Counted from the first letter of the stretch, positions 18,598 to 26,448 are shown. The stretch is DNA of 64,000 bases from Bacillota bacterium (GCA_023394875.1 JAEXAB010000003.1:620001-684000); one strand, 5' to 3'. Notes: generated by a model from the sequence alone, not told the origin. Numbers and translations: made by a program.

Positions 18598-19428
18598 ATG
18601 GCAAAGGGGAATCCAAAAAAAACTAGAATTATAATCGCTTCCGTACTTACTCCGATATTGATTATCGCATGGGTAATCCTTGCTTATTACTCCCTCAATG
18701 CCATTAATGCCGACGACAGGGTAATCCCTTATCAAACCAAATATATCGCGCACAGAGGCTACAGTGCCAAATATATGGAAAATACTTCGATGGCTTTCAA
18801 GTCAGCCAGCATGGAGCCGTTTTTTAGCGGTATTGAAACCGATGTTTGGCGGACAAAAGACGGCGTCTTCGTATGCAGTCACGATGTTAATCCTTTTGTT
18901 GATAAAAAGATAAAAATAACCGAAAAAAATTTTGACGAAATATCTTCTTTGCCGCTAGACACTTCAAAGATTCAATACAAAATAGACTTGACTAAAGAAT
19001 ACCGGATTTGCACGCTTAGGGAATACTTATCCATATGTTTGGTATCCAATAAATTAGCTATCATAGAAATAAAGCAGGACTTTGACGCTGCCCAGACCGA
19101 AGAGCTTTTGATGTTTGTCAAAGGTAAAATTTCTTACGATAAGGTGTTTTTCGCCGGATTTAACAAACAGATTATAGAAAGAATACATACCATGGCTCCG
19201 TATTATAAGATATTGGTTTTTTCCTACAAAGAACAGACCGCTTATTTGCATGCCGAACTGGGATATAATGTCGGAACATCTCAAAGTGAACTTACCGATA
19301 GCATAATTAAAAAGGCGCACAAGAACAGCAGTTATGTTTTTGTATACACCATTAAGGATACCCGCACTGCCACTAAATTCAAGAATATGGAAGTGGATTT
19401 TATTATTTGCGACGACGTGATTGCTTGA
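18598..19428 (+). CDS. Membrane-anchored glycerophosphodiester phosphodiesterase family protein
   Basis: 276 residues. The N-terminus has a basic stretch and a transmembrane helix (about 10-35). The GDPD domain has the catalytic IAHRGYSAKYMENT (HRG plus E/N), GIETDVWRTKDGVFVCSHD with the metal-binding E-x-D and general acid/base His, and later LAIIEIKQD. It presumably cleaves glycerophosphodiesters from lipid or teichoic acid turnover at the outer face. No Shine-Dalgarno is visible. An AATATATTAT element lies only about 15-20 bases before the ATG, so a short or absent leader is possible. Confidence 0.88.
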   Translation: MAKGNPKKTRIIIASVLTPILIIAWVILAYYSLNAINADDRVIPYQTKYIAHRGYSAKYMENTSMAFKSASMEPFFSGIETDVWRTKDGVFVCSHDVNPFVDKKIKITEKNFDEISSLPLDTSKIQYKIDLTKEYRICTLREYLSICLVSNKLAIIEIKQDFDAAQTEELLMFVKGKISYDKVFFAGFNKQIIERIHTMAPYYKILVFSYKEQTAYLHAELGYNVGTSQSELTDSIIKKAHKNSSYVFVYTIKDTRTATKFKNMEVDFIICDDVIA

Positions 19429-19437
19429 TTTTTTCCT

Positions 19438-19980
19438 CTACAAAAAGTATTTTTTCTTCATAATTTCCATAAAACGGCTTAGCGGCTTAAAGGCAAGTAA
19501 TATAATGACAAAATTGCCTATAGTTTGTGTTATATAAAAAGACACACCCGACAAATACGTTGCCACAAACCTGTCTTCCCAACCTAATTTTCCGATACCT
19601 CCAACAATTAAATAGTATAAAAAGGTGCTTTGTATGCCGAATAAAGAGGTAATCAAAGCTACGAACAATGCAATAACAATAGGCTGTTTTATTTTTTGTT
19701 TCTTCAAAATATATGCCGTTAAACTCAAAAAGCCCCAATGAATGTAGTACGCTATTATCCAAGTCGGCAAAAATCCCCAAATAATCCCTTCCAGGGTGCA
19801 AAATACCATCGATGCAAAAAACCCTATCCCCAGCCCGAAAGCGTAAGTATAAACTGTTATAAGTAAGCTTACTACTTCTATATTCGGGATATACATCAGT
19901 ACGAACTTAAATGCGGTAAGGCTGGCGCCCAGCAAAGAAATCAGCACCAATTTTTTTATATGCAAATAATTTTTTGACAT
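19438..19980 (-). CDS. ECF transporter S component, predicted cobalamin-specific
   Basis: 180 residues, with about six hydrophobic helices, starting MSKNYLHIKKLVLISLLGASLTA. The family pattern is KFVLMYIPNIEVVSLLITVYTYAFG, a P-x-x-E core near the third helix, and GIGFFASMVFCTLEGIIWGF. It binds substrate and would dock with a shared EcfA/EcfT module encoded elsewhere. It follows a lipoprotein gene by 3 bases, and the pair sits behind a cobalamin riboswitch, so vitamin B12 or cobinamide is the likely substrate. Sequence alone does not fix this. Confidence 0.85.
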   Translation of the reverse strand: MSKNYLHIKKLVLISLLGASLTAFKFVLMYIPNIEVVSLLITVYTYAFGLGIGFFASMVFCTLEGIIWGFLPTWIIAYYIHWGFLSLTAYILKKQKIKQPIVIALFVALITSLFGIQSTFLYYLIVGGIGKLGWEDRFVATYLSGVSFYITQTIGNFVIILLAFKPLSRFMEIMKKKYFL

Positions 19981-19983
19981 AAT

Positions 19984-20472
19984 TTATTCAAAAACCTTAA
20001 TAATATAAATCGCGCCGTCAACTAACGGAAGACCTTCCGCCCCTAATTTAGCTCCCATATATTCTGTATCCTGGAAAGTAATAGACGTCGACCACTCCGA
20101 AGGCTCTTCCTGATAGTCAGTTAAATTTGTATAAAAATAAATATAGCCGTTAAGTGGCGGTTTTAACAAGCCTATTTGGATATAATAATCACCGTATGCT
20201 CCTACAGTTGACTTGGCAACAAGGATTTTTTCTTCGTCCAGCCTATTAATAAGTTCCGCTAGCTTTTCTTCGCTTAAAATTCCGTTATAAATGGTTTTTA
20301 AGTTCTCCGAAGAAGAATTTGTATAAAACACTTCCACTTTTTCTCCCGAAACAATAACGACTATTCTGTCGGTGTTAATTTCGGGCTTTTCTTGGGCGCA
20401 GGAAACAAGTAAAATTAGCGCAAGGACAAAAATTAGGGACAAAACAAGTCCCTTGGTAAAAAAGTTTTTCAT
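19984..20472 (-). CDS. Small lipoprotein under B12 riboswitch control, DUF4430/transcobalamin-like
   Basis: 162 residues. The signal ends in lipobox LVSCAQE. The mature part has VAKSTVGAYGDYYIQIG, YIYFYTN and a C-terminal GLPLVDGAIYIIKVF. This spacing of Gly-rich turn, aromatic strand and terminal 'L-x-D-G-x' resembles the DUF4430 fold related to the C-terminal domain of transcobalamin. I infer, rather than prove, that family. GGAGGG lies 8 bases upstream of the ATG. It is probably the surface capture partner of the S component immediately downstream. Confidence 0.75.
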   Translation of the reverse strand: MKNFFTKGLVLSLIFVLALILLVSCAQEKPEINTDRIVVIVSGEKVEVFYTNSSSENLKTIYNGILSEEKLAELINRLDEEKILVAKSTVGAYGDYYIQIGLLKPPLNGYIYFYTNLTDYQEEPSEWSTSITFQDTEYMGAKLGAEGLPLVDGAIYIIKVFE

Positions 20473-20499
20473 AAGGTATACCCTCCGTATAAATATTAA

Positions 20500-20632
20500 T
20501 ACACAAGTGTCCTGACTCAGGCGTAGAGTGTTCTACGGGTATGCCTTCCATTTTAAGTGGCGTATAACCTTTATCCTTCTACAGTAGCGGGGGCTGTGGG
20601 GATTAAACTTACGTTCTCCCCTTCCTTGTAAT
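20500..20632 (-). promoter_or_regulatory. Cobalamin riboswitch
   Basis: Read on the minus strand, the region holds the core elements in order: AATCCCCACAGCCCCCGCTA then CTGT, GCCACTTAAAATGGAAGGC, and GAGTCAGGACAC. These are the conserved B12-box segments, including the ACAGCCCCCGCTACTGT signature. It begins just after the stop of the 422-residue lipoprotein gene and ends 15-30 bases before the GGAGGG of the next gene, so control of translation initiation is likely. Confidence 0.93.
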
Positions 20633-20646
20633 ATTTAATTAAATTG

Positions 20647-21915
20647 TCAGTCGTCTTTTCCGTCGGAAATTTTTATTCCGTTGTTACCGTCCACTTCCTG
20701 ACCTTTATTTTGAGCGGCTTTGGCAACATAATAAACTTCTCTTGCGGCGTTTTCCACAGTAGTGGGCAAGAACAAGTCGGAATCAACTTTACTAAGACTG
20801 CAGTTTTCCTCACCGTAGAGGAACTTTTCTTCCATAATAATTTGAAAGTCTATGCTGAATTCTCCACTCTTTGAACCACGGCGGTCTTTTAATAGCGTAT
20901 TCACAATAGCTATCATATTTTTTGCTTTGACGCGGTCTTCTTCTTTTGAAATCAGAATATTGACAACGTTATTCAAGTCGGCAATACTAAAGTCAAAAGC
21001 TACGTCAAAAGACGTTTTCATATGTGTGGGATAGTTGTCTTTGTTTACAGATGCGTCAACGGTCGCATTTTTTATGGTTATCCATTTTTTTAGATATGGT
21101 AAAAGACTATCGTAAATTTGTAACTCTTCGCCGTATTCTTCGGTATTGAAAAAGCCGGCGAGTCGGGAAATTTCGTCAAAAACCATTTTATAAATGACGT
21201 CTGTCTTTGCCAATATCTCATAATTAAAGAGGTTGGTGTCAGTACTAAAAAATTTTGACGCGTTATCCATGTTTATTATTTTACTAGATTTGCTTAGGTC
21301 GAGGAACGTGGAAAACATAAGATAATCTGCAATTTTTAATTCCAGATTTAAGTTATTGTTGCTGATAAAGGCATTTATACTGTCATCGTCTGTCGCCACC
21401 CAATAAGGATCGGATATTCCTCTGCCGTCATGATGTGTTGCCTTAATATTATAGCTGCCTTCTCTATGCCCCATATTCATGGTAAAATGGGTTCTTCCGG
21501 TAAGATATGCGGTAATTTCATTTACAAGATAAGCGGGAAGGTCATCTATAGAAAGTTTACTTACTAAATTAAACAAAGAGGTCACATTTTCGGACACGTT
21601 ATAACTGTTCAACTTGCCGTCTATAAAAGTGGAGCCTTTGTTTAGTATCCTGTCTAAAAACAGCTGCTGACCGATGTCGTAAGTTACCGAAGCGGAATCG
21701 CTTGTCTTTACTCCATAAAGTTTCATGATTAACTTGACGTCAAATTGGCTCCTTCTGACGTCGAGTTTATTATAATTCTCCAAAGCGGTATTTATGTCGG
21801 GCTTGACAAGATTTCTGTCATCTTCCACAGCGGCACTAAAACAAGACGCCGCGCTCAACAAAATAGCGGAGATTAGGAGAATTATTGGTAATATTTTGCT
21901 AATAATTTTTTTCAT
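20647..21915 (-). CDS. Predicted lipoprotein, function unknown
   Basis: 422 residues. A signal MKKIISKILPIILLISAILL ends in lipobox SAASC. The rest is mixed alpha/beta, rich in Asp, Asn and Leu, with a DLSKSSKIINMDNA segment and no enzymatic motif. It resembles the other large lipoproteins of the window (30913-33438 and 2975-3931) in composition but not clearly in sequence. Its stop lies just upstream of the cobalamin riboswitch. A separate promoter for this gene is likely in the AT-rich divergent region at 21916-22025. Confidence 0.8.
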   Translation of the reverse strand: MKKIISKILPIILLISAILLSAASCFSAAVEDDRNLVKPDINTALENYNKLDVRRSQFDVKLIMKLYGVKTSDSASVTYDIGQQLFLDRILNKGSTFIDGKLNSYNVSENVTSLFNLVSKLSIDDLPAYLVNEITAYLTGRTHFTMNMGHREGSYNIKATHHDGRGISDPYWVATDDDSINAFISNNNLNLELKIADYLMFSTFLDLSKSSKIINMDNASKFFSTDTNLFNYEILAKTDVIYKMVFDEISRLAGFFNTEEYGEELQIYDSLLPYLKKWITIKNATVDASVNKDNYPTHMKTSFDVAFDFSIADLNNVVNILISKEEDRVKAKNMIAIVNTLLKDRRGSKSGEFSIDFQIIMEEKFLYGEENCSLSKVDSDLFLPTTVENAAREVYYVAKAAQNKGQEVDGNNGIKISDGKDD

Positions 21916-22025
21916 ATACCCTATATTTTATCCCAATTATTCAGGATAGCTATATTATACTATACAATAATTATATTGACAAGTAATATTTTTTGACACA
22001 CTTTTCGGTTTTTCAAAAAAAATAT

Positions 22026-22053
22026 TTGACAATAACATAAAATAAACTATAAT
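22026..22053 (+). promoter_or_regulatory. Promoter of the attenuated acyl-CoA synthetase gene
   Basis: Perfect TTGACA (22026-22031), 16-base spacer, perfect TATAAT (22048-22053). The next GAGGA ribosome site belongs to a leader peptide. Confidence 0.88.
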
Positions 22054-22074
22054 AGAAAACAAAGAGGACAAAGA

Positions 22075-22155
22075 ATGCATTTACCAACAAGCGCAACACT
22101 GATTGTAAACACCGTCATATTAAACGAACTTGTCGTCGTCGGCAGACTCGGTTAA
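22075..22155 (+). CDS. Leu/Ile/Val-rich leader peptide
   Basis: A 26-residue reading frame with its own AGAGGA ribosome site (22063-22068, 6 bases before the ATG), opening MHLPTSAT. Residues 9-16 are LIVNTVIL and 19-22 are LVVV. In all, 12 of 26 residues are Leu, Ile or Val. It ends in GRLG and TAA. It is cis-acting, with no expected function beyond ribosome position sensing. It overlaps attenuator segment 1 in its first codons, and the branched-chain codons follow, so a ribosome stalled there would cover segment 1. It is too small for routine gene callers. Confidence 0.75.
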   Translation: MHLPTSATLIVNTVILNELVVVGRLG

Positions 22156-22221
22156 TTGTTGCGCGCTTGTGGGAATACAGTTATTAAGGGTACCTTGCAA
22201 GCGTATAAGGGTACCTTTTTT
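22087..22221 (+). promoter_or_regulatory. Ribosome-mediated transcription attenuator
   Basis: Three mutually exclusive helices are visible. Segment 1 (ACAAGCGC AACA, 22087-22098) pairs with segment 2 (TGTTGCGCGCTTGT, 22157-22170). Segment 2 (22164-22173) can instead pair with segment 3 (22194-22203, CAAGCG core). Segment 3/4 form the terminator: 22186-22196 with 22208-22218 (GGTACC core), an 11-base loop, then T's to 22221. If ribosomes stall on the leader codons, segment 2 is free to pair with 3, and transcription continues into the gene at 22251. Confidence 0.72.
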
Positions 22222-22250
22222 CAAGTTTATATTCTAAGGAGAGTTGCTTT

Positions 22251-23897
22251 ATGAATTTACTTAACAGATTTTTGGAACGGGAAGAATACTTGGATTACAA
22301 TGATTTTTTCAATAACTGTAAAATTAAAGTTCCCGATAATTTTAATTTCGGTTATGACATCATTGACGAGTATGCAAGACTGGAGCCAAACAAAAGAGCG
22401 TTAGTCTGGTGCAACGATAAGAAAGAGGAAAAGTTTTTCTCCTTTATGGACGTTTCCCTTATTTCCAACAAAATAGCCAACCTCTTTATTAGTCTAGGAC
22501 TGAAAAAAGGCGACGTGGTTATGACGATGCTTAACAGAAGGTGGGAATACTGGGTAACCGCCATAGCCTGCCATAAATTAGGCTTGCCTTTGGTACCTGC
22601 AACGTATATGCTCACTCCCAAGGATATTATTTACCGCGCAAAAAGCGCAGGAGTAAAATGTCTGATTTCCACCAATGAAGAAACGGTACTACATAGCATA
22701 AGAGAAAGTAAAGACGGCTTAGAAGATATTATTCTCTATTCTGTAGCAGACAATGACGGCTTTAGGAATTTTAATAGAGAATTTGAAGTTCAGAGTTCCG
22801 AGCTTACTAAAGTTAATACCGTGCTTGACGATGAGATGTTGATTTACTTTACGTCAGGCACAACGGGCTATCCTAAGATGGTATCACATAATTATTTGTA
22901 TCCTTTGGGACATATCTATAACGCAAAATACTGGCATACCGTTGTTGACGACGGTTTGCACTTTACCGCCGCCGAAACCGGCTGGGCAAAATGCAGTTGG
23001 GGCAAAATTTACGGTCAATGGATAGCGGGTACCGCCATATTCGTATATGATTATTTCGGCAAGTTTGACCCTACCGATTTGTTGGACCATATCCCAAAAT
23101 ACCACATCAATACTTTCTGCGCTCCGCCCACTATTTACCGCTACCTCATTAAGTCCGACCTAACGAAGTATGATTTAAGCTCCCTTACTCACTGCTCTAC
23201 CGCGGGAGAACCGCTTAACGCCGAAGTTTTCAAGCAGTTCTATAACGCAACGGGCTTAAAAATTTACGAAGGTTACGGTCAGACCGAAACCAGCATAATC
23301 TTAGGTACCTTCAATATGGTGGATATCCGTCCGGGCAGTATGGGCAAGGCTTGTCCTTTGTATGACATACACCTGCTTGACTCCGAAGGTAACGACGTGG
23401 AAAACGGCGAAGTCGGAGAAATTGTTATAAAAATAAGAAAACCGCAATGCGGCTTGCTCTATCAGTATCACGGCAACCCCGAACTTACCGAAAATTTATT
23501 AGGTCAAGGCTATCACCGTACCGGTGACCTTGCTTACCGCGATGAAGACGGATATTATTGGTTTATCGGCAGATCCGACGATATAATAAAATCCAGCGGC
23601 TACCGTATCGGGCCGTTTGAAGTAGAAAGCGCGCTGCATGAGCATCCCGCCGTATTGGAATGCGCCATAACCGGCGTACCAGACCCCGTACGCGGTCAAA
23701 TTATTAAAGCAACCGTTGTTTTGACTAAGAACTACTCCCCTAGCGAAGAACTGGTCAGAGAACTGCAAGACCACGTGAAAAACACCACCGCGCCCTACAA
23801 ATATCCAAGAATTATTGAATTCGTAACCGAACTTCCCAAAACAATCAGCGGAAAAATCCGCAGAGTGGAAATCCGCAAAAACGACGAATCGAAATAA
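22251..23897 (+). CDS. AMP-forming acyl-CoA synthetase, medium/short-chain type
   Basis: 548 residues. Activates a carboxylate with ATP and CoA. The P-loop is YFTSGTTGYPKM (about 203-214). The A5 motif is YGQTETSI, the A7 motif is YHRTGDLAYRDEDGYYWF, the hinge is GRSDDIIKSSGYRIGPFEVE, and the catalytic lysine is in PKTISGKIRR near the C-terminus. This is the acetyl/medium-chain (MACS-like) group. AAGGAGAG lies 7 bases before the ATG. The Leu/Ile/Val attenuator upstream suggests a role in branched-chain amino acid supply: activation of isobutyrate, isovalerate or 2-methylbutyrate. The substrate is inferred. A terminator follows. Confidence 0.92.
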   Translation: MNLLNRFLEREEYLDYNDFFNNCKIKVPDNFNFGYDIIDEYARLEPNKRALVWCNDKKEEKFFSFMDVSLISNKIANLFISLGLKKGDVVMTMLNRRWEYWVTAIACHKLGLPLVPATYMLTPKDIIYRAKSAGVKCLISTNEETVLHSIRESKDGLEDIILYSVADNDGFRNFNREFEVQSSELTKVNTVLDDEMLIYFTSGTTGYPKMVSHNYLYPLGHIYNAKYWHTVVDDGLHFTAAETGWAKCSWGKIYGQWIAGTAIFVYDYFGKFDPTDLLDHIPKYHINTFCAPPTIYRYLIKSDLTKYDLSSLTHCSTAGEPLNAEVFKQFYNATGLKIYEGYGQTETSIILGTFNMVDIRPGSMGKACPLYDIHLLDSEGNDVENGEVGEIVIKIRKPQCGLLYQYHGNPELTENLLGQGYHRTGDLAYRDEDGYYWFIGRSDDIIKSSGYRIGPFEVESALHEHPAVLECAITGVPDPVRGQIIKATVVLTKNYSPSEELVRELQDHVKNTTAPYKYPRIIEFVTELPKTISGKIRRVEIRKNDESK

Positions 23898-23914
23898 CCT
23901 TTATCTATGTAAAA

Positions 23915-23947
23915 TAAAAACGCGCAAAGTAATTTTGCGCGTTTTTT
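23915..23947. terminator. Bidirectional terminator
   Basis: AAAAACGCGCAAA and TTTGCGCG arms with T-run, between the convergent acyl-CoA synthetase and DUF421 genes. Confidence 0.88.
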
Positions 23948-23950
23948 GTT

Positions 23951-24646
23951 TTATTGGAGGTATTTTTTATAATGAACGTAAAAGTTCTGTCCGTTATCGT
24001 CATAATAAGCTAGCAATATATTTTTTAAGTCCTTTTTATCCTTAACCTTTAGCCCGTCAAGTAACCATTCTTCGTCTTTGTTGACCATGTTTAGGGATTC
24101 TTCAGATATATTCCCGTCCACTACTAGGTACTGAACTAGCTTTGGCTGAACTTCCTGCGGCAAATTAAAATCTTCCGCAACTACGGGACGTTGGTTGTTC
24201 TTAGGCAGTACGCTAAGTTTTCCGCTGGTCTCAAAAATGGCGTAAGCAATATCTTCCAGATGAAAAAATCCTTTTTCCCTTGCCAGACCGCATAATTCAT
24301 TGACGGTAATTTTGCTTTTCTTTAAGTTCTCATAATCCAACTTGCCGTCGTTAATAAGTATAAGCGGCGTGCCGTTGGCAAACTTTTTTAGCATTGCCCC
24401 TTTTCTTCCCAATATTGATATAATTAAGTCAAAAAAGAAAAACGCCGCCATGGCAATAAGATAATGATAGAAGGGCTGATTAAGTTCGGTAGTCATTTCT
24501 GCGGCAATGGAACCAATGCTTATTCCCACTATATAATCAATAAAAGTAAGCTGCGCAAGCTGCTTTTTCCCCAACAGCTTTGCTATAAAAAACAACACCA
24601 CGTAGGCGGTTAATGAAAACACCAAAACCTTGACAATATCATTCAT
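23951..24646 (-). CDS. DUF421 membrane protein, YetF/YrbG family
   Basis: 231 residues. Two to three N-terminal membrane helices precede the family segment KLLGKKQLAQLTFIDYIVGISIGSIAAEMT. Then comes a cytoplasmic domain with LIINDGKLDYENLKKSKITVNELCGLAREKGFFHLEDIAYAIFE, including the 'L-x-x-L-R-x-x-G' type motif of the family. Members are membrane proteins of unclear function, often in spore-forming Firmicutes. The gene is monocistronic here. Confidence 0.92.
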   Translation of the reverse strand: MNDIVKVLVFSLTAYVVLFFIAKLLGKKQLAQLTFIDYIVGISIGSIAAEMTTELNQPFYHYLIAMAAFFFFDLIISILGRKGAMLKKFANGTPLILINDGKLDYENLKKSKITVNELCGLAREKGFFHLEDIAYAIFETSGKLSVLPKNNQRPVVAEDFNLPQEVQPKLVQYLVVDGNISEESLNMVNKDEEWLLDGLKVKDKKDLKNILLAYYDDNGQNFYVHYKKYLQ

Positions 24647-24860
24647 AATAAAACCTCATAAATAACTATTGCCAATATTAGAATGCTAATACCCAAGTAA
24701 ACTATTTGTATTATAAAATAGCTTTTGGGTTACCTTAATAACAATTTTTGTTCCCTGTTTTTATATTATTAATATAATATCCATACTTTTCACTATTGCC
24801 TATTCCTTATTACTTCCAAAAATCGACTATATTATATTGAATAGTGAAGTATGTATAAGT

Positions 24861-24898
24861 AAAATCGACAAGTCTTTTTTACTTGTCGATTTTTTGTG
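24861..24898. terminator. Strong bidirectional hairpin downstream of tmRNA
   Basis: A perfect 13-bp stem AAAATCGACAAGT/ACTTGTCGATTTT (24861-24873 with 24881-24893), flanked by T-runs. It is the best terminator for the minus-strand tmRNA. The 24647-24860 stretch before it is AT-rich, with no gene seen. Confidence 0.85.
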
Positions 24899-24914
24899 GA
24901 GTATTAAATACCAA

Positions 24915-24977
24915 AACCGCAGTCCGAGTCACGCAATAAGGGCGCAAGATGCGCCCTTATACAAGGTTTTGGTGGAG
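24915..24977. repeat. Direct repeat of the tmRNA 3' flank, copy 1
   Basis: 63 bases matching 25073-25135 at 61 positions, exactly 158 bases apart. It contains the hairpin AAGGGCGC/GCGCCCTT and the last bases of the tmRNA including the ACCA complement. It is not attached to an intact tmRNA body. Confidence 0.9.
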
Positions 24978-25072
24978 TATTCAAGCCCACTCCGCTCTTA
25001 AAAACCTTGGAGAAGGGTTGCAGATTGTGTTCTTATAAGTGCGAGGACAAGGGCGCGTACACAGACGTACGC

Positions 25073-25135
25073 AACCGCAGTCCGAGTCACGCAATAAGGG
25101 CGCAAAATGCGCCCTTATGCAAGGTTTTGGTGGAG
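25073..25135. repeat. Direct repeat of the tmRNA 3' flank, copy 2
   Basis: The copy adjoining the real tmRNA (its last 8 bases overlap the RNA's 3' end). It has the same internal hairpin as copy 1. The 95 bases between the copies hold no gene; a short inverted pair GCGTAC/GTACGC is at 25055-25072. Confidence 0.9.
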
Positions 25136-25474
25136 ATGAGGGGACTTGCACCCCTGTTCTTACTTGGTTAAAGAGATTTTTCTACATACTTAGCTTGATT
25201 GAAATTTTGGTCGCAAGTTTCGTCCAAAGAAGCAAACCGAAACCTGTCAAGCCCCTAATACAATTTTGCCGTCGAGGCACATAGCAAAATCGTTCTCTGC
25301 TGTCACACGCCGAAACAAGGCTCGCAGACCTTCCCTGCCCGACGGCTGCCATTAAGCGGCAGCTAACTCTAAATTATTATCTCTAGCGTTTATTTTAATT
25401 TTGCGTTTTTACGAAGACGACCCTTCGGTATGCTTAACCGCCCCTCGCAAGCAAGTCGAATCTAAAACATCCCC
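25128..25474 (-). ncRNA. ssrA: Transfer-messenger RNA (tmRNA)
   Basis: 347 bases. The 5' end GGGGATG pairs with CATCTCC before the terminal ACCA. The tRNA-like part has GATTCGAC and GGTGCAAGTCCCC. The tag frame reads through codons ending L-E-L-A-A-A and TAA (25352-25354), and the stop lies in the CTGCC/GGCAG hairpin. A likely resume codon GCT is at 25387-25385, preceded by ATAAAC, as in Bacillus (TAACGCT). The tag would then read ARDNNLELAAA. Pseudoknot regions are between 25150 and 25350. Rescues stalled ribosomes with SmpB, which is not in the window. Confidence 0.93.
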
Positions 25475-25599
25475 ATGCCTGTTTTGAACAACTATATTAT
25501 ATGTTTATATATATTATTTGTCAATATAAATAAGTTAGTATACATTTTTTGCATAATATTGACTTTGAAACCTGAATATAGTAATATGGTAGAATAAAT

Positions 25600-26400
25600 A
25601 TGTTATTGATATTATCAATCTGCGCAGGCGCAGGCATTATCGGGACCGGTTTAGGCGGGTTAATAGGCACATCTTTGGGCAGTAAAAGCGAAAAAGCTTT
25701 ATGCGGTATACTTTCGTTTTCGGCGGGAGTAATGCTCAGTATAGTTTGTTTTGACCTTATCCCAGAAGCATACGAAATTTACCAAAATATCTATTTTATA
25801 CTAGCCGCCACCGCCGGTGGAATACTTATGGTAGTTATTATTGGATATATTGTGGACAAAATATCGGCAAAAAGTAACGACGGCGTAATCCATAAGCACA
25901 ATCACGCTTGCCCTTGCAACACCGTACCGCAACTTGTTACCAATAAGCCTAACCGCTCCCTTTATCGGGCGGGATTGGTTATGGTACTTGCAATAGCTTT
26001 ACATAATCTGCCCGAAGGCATGGCTATCGGCGCAGGAAGCTCTATTAATCCGGTAAGAGGAGCAATGCTAGCTTTACTAATAGCCATACATAACATACCC
26101 GAAGGAATGAGCATTGCCGCTCCCTTATGCGCAGGCGGAATGAGTAAATTTATGGCGGTATTACTAACCTGTTTAGCCGGCGCCGCCACCGTCGTGGGTG
26201 GAATAATCGGATACCTGGTAAGTTCGGTAAATATGATATTTACGGCAATAAGCCTTGCTTTTGCGGGCGGGGCAATGCTATACGTTACTTTCGGAGAAAT
26301 AATACCCGAAGCCGTTAATTCTGATAAGAACCGTTCCTTTTCCTTTTTTACTATTATAGGGATACTGTTCGGGATACTACTCTGCTACGTACTGATGTGA
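25600..26400 (+). CDS. ZIP family divalent metal transporter
   Basis: 266 residues, eight predicted helices. The metal-binding helices are present: AIALHNLPEGMAIGAGSS (TM4) and IAIHNIPEGMSIAAPL (TM5), both with the HN-P-EG motif. The loop between TM3 and TM4 has HKHNHACPC, a typical His-rich metal-binding segment. It probably takes up zinc or a similar ion into the cytoplasm. No ribosome site is visible. A TTGACT/TAATAT promoter candidate (25559-25587) would start the RNA within about 10 bases of the ATG, so a leaderless mRNA is possible. Confidence 0.94.
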   Translation: MLLILSICAGAGIIGTGLGGLIGTSLGSKSEKALCGILSFSAGVMLSIVCFDLIPEAYEIYQNIYFILAATAGGILMVVIIGYIVDKISAKSNDGVIHKHNHACPCNTVPQLVTNKPNRSLYRAGLVMVLAIALHNLPEGMAIGAGSSINPVRGAMLALLIAIHNIPEGMSIAAPLCAGGMSKFMAVLLTCLAGAATVVGGIIGYLVSSVNMIFTAISLAFAGGAMLYVTFGEIIPEAVNSDKNRSFSFFTIIGILFGILLCYVLM

Positions 26401-26448
26401 AATATAGGCATTATTATGAGATAAAATCAAATTGAAGGAGAACTACAA

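Noticed and set aside
22186..22221. T-box leader for the acyl-CoA synthetase
   Set aside because: The terminator has a GGTACC core, but no stem I, AGTA/GATG loops or T-box NNCC bulge lie upstream, the RNA is too short for a typical T-box, and a leader ORF is present.
25039..25284. 81-codon plus-strand frame across the tmRNA locus
   Set aside because: It is antisense to tmRNA and its 3' repeat; its composition follows RNA structure, not protein coding.
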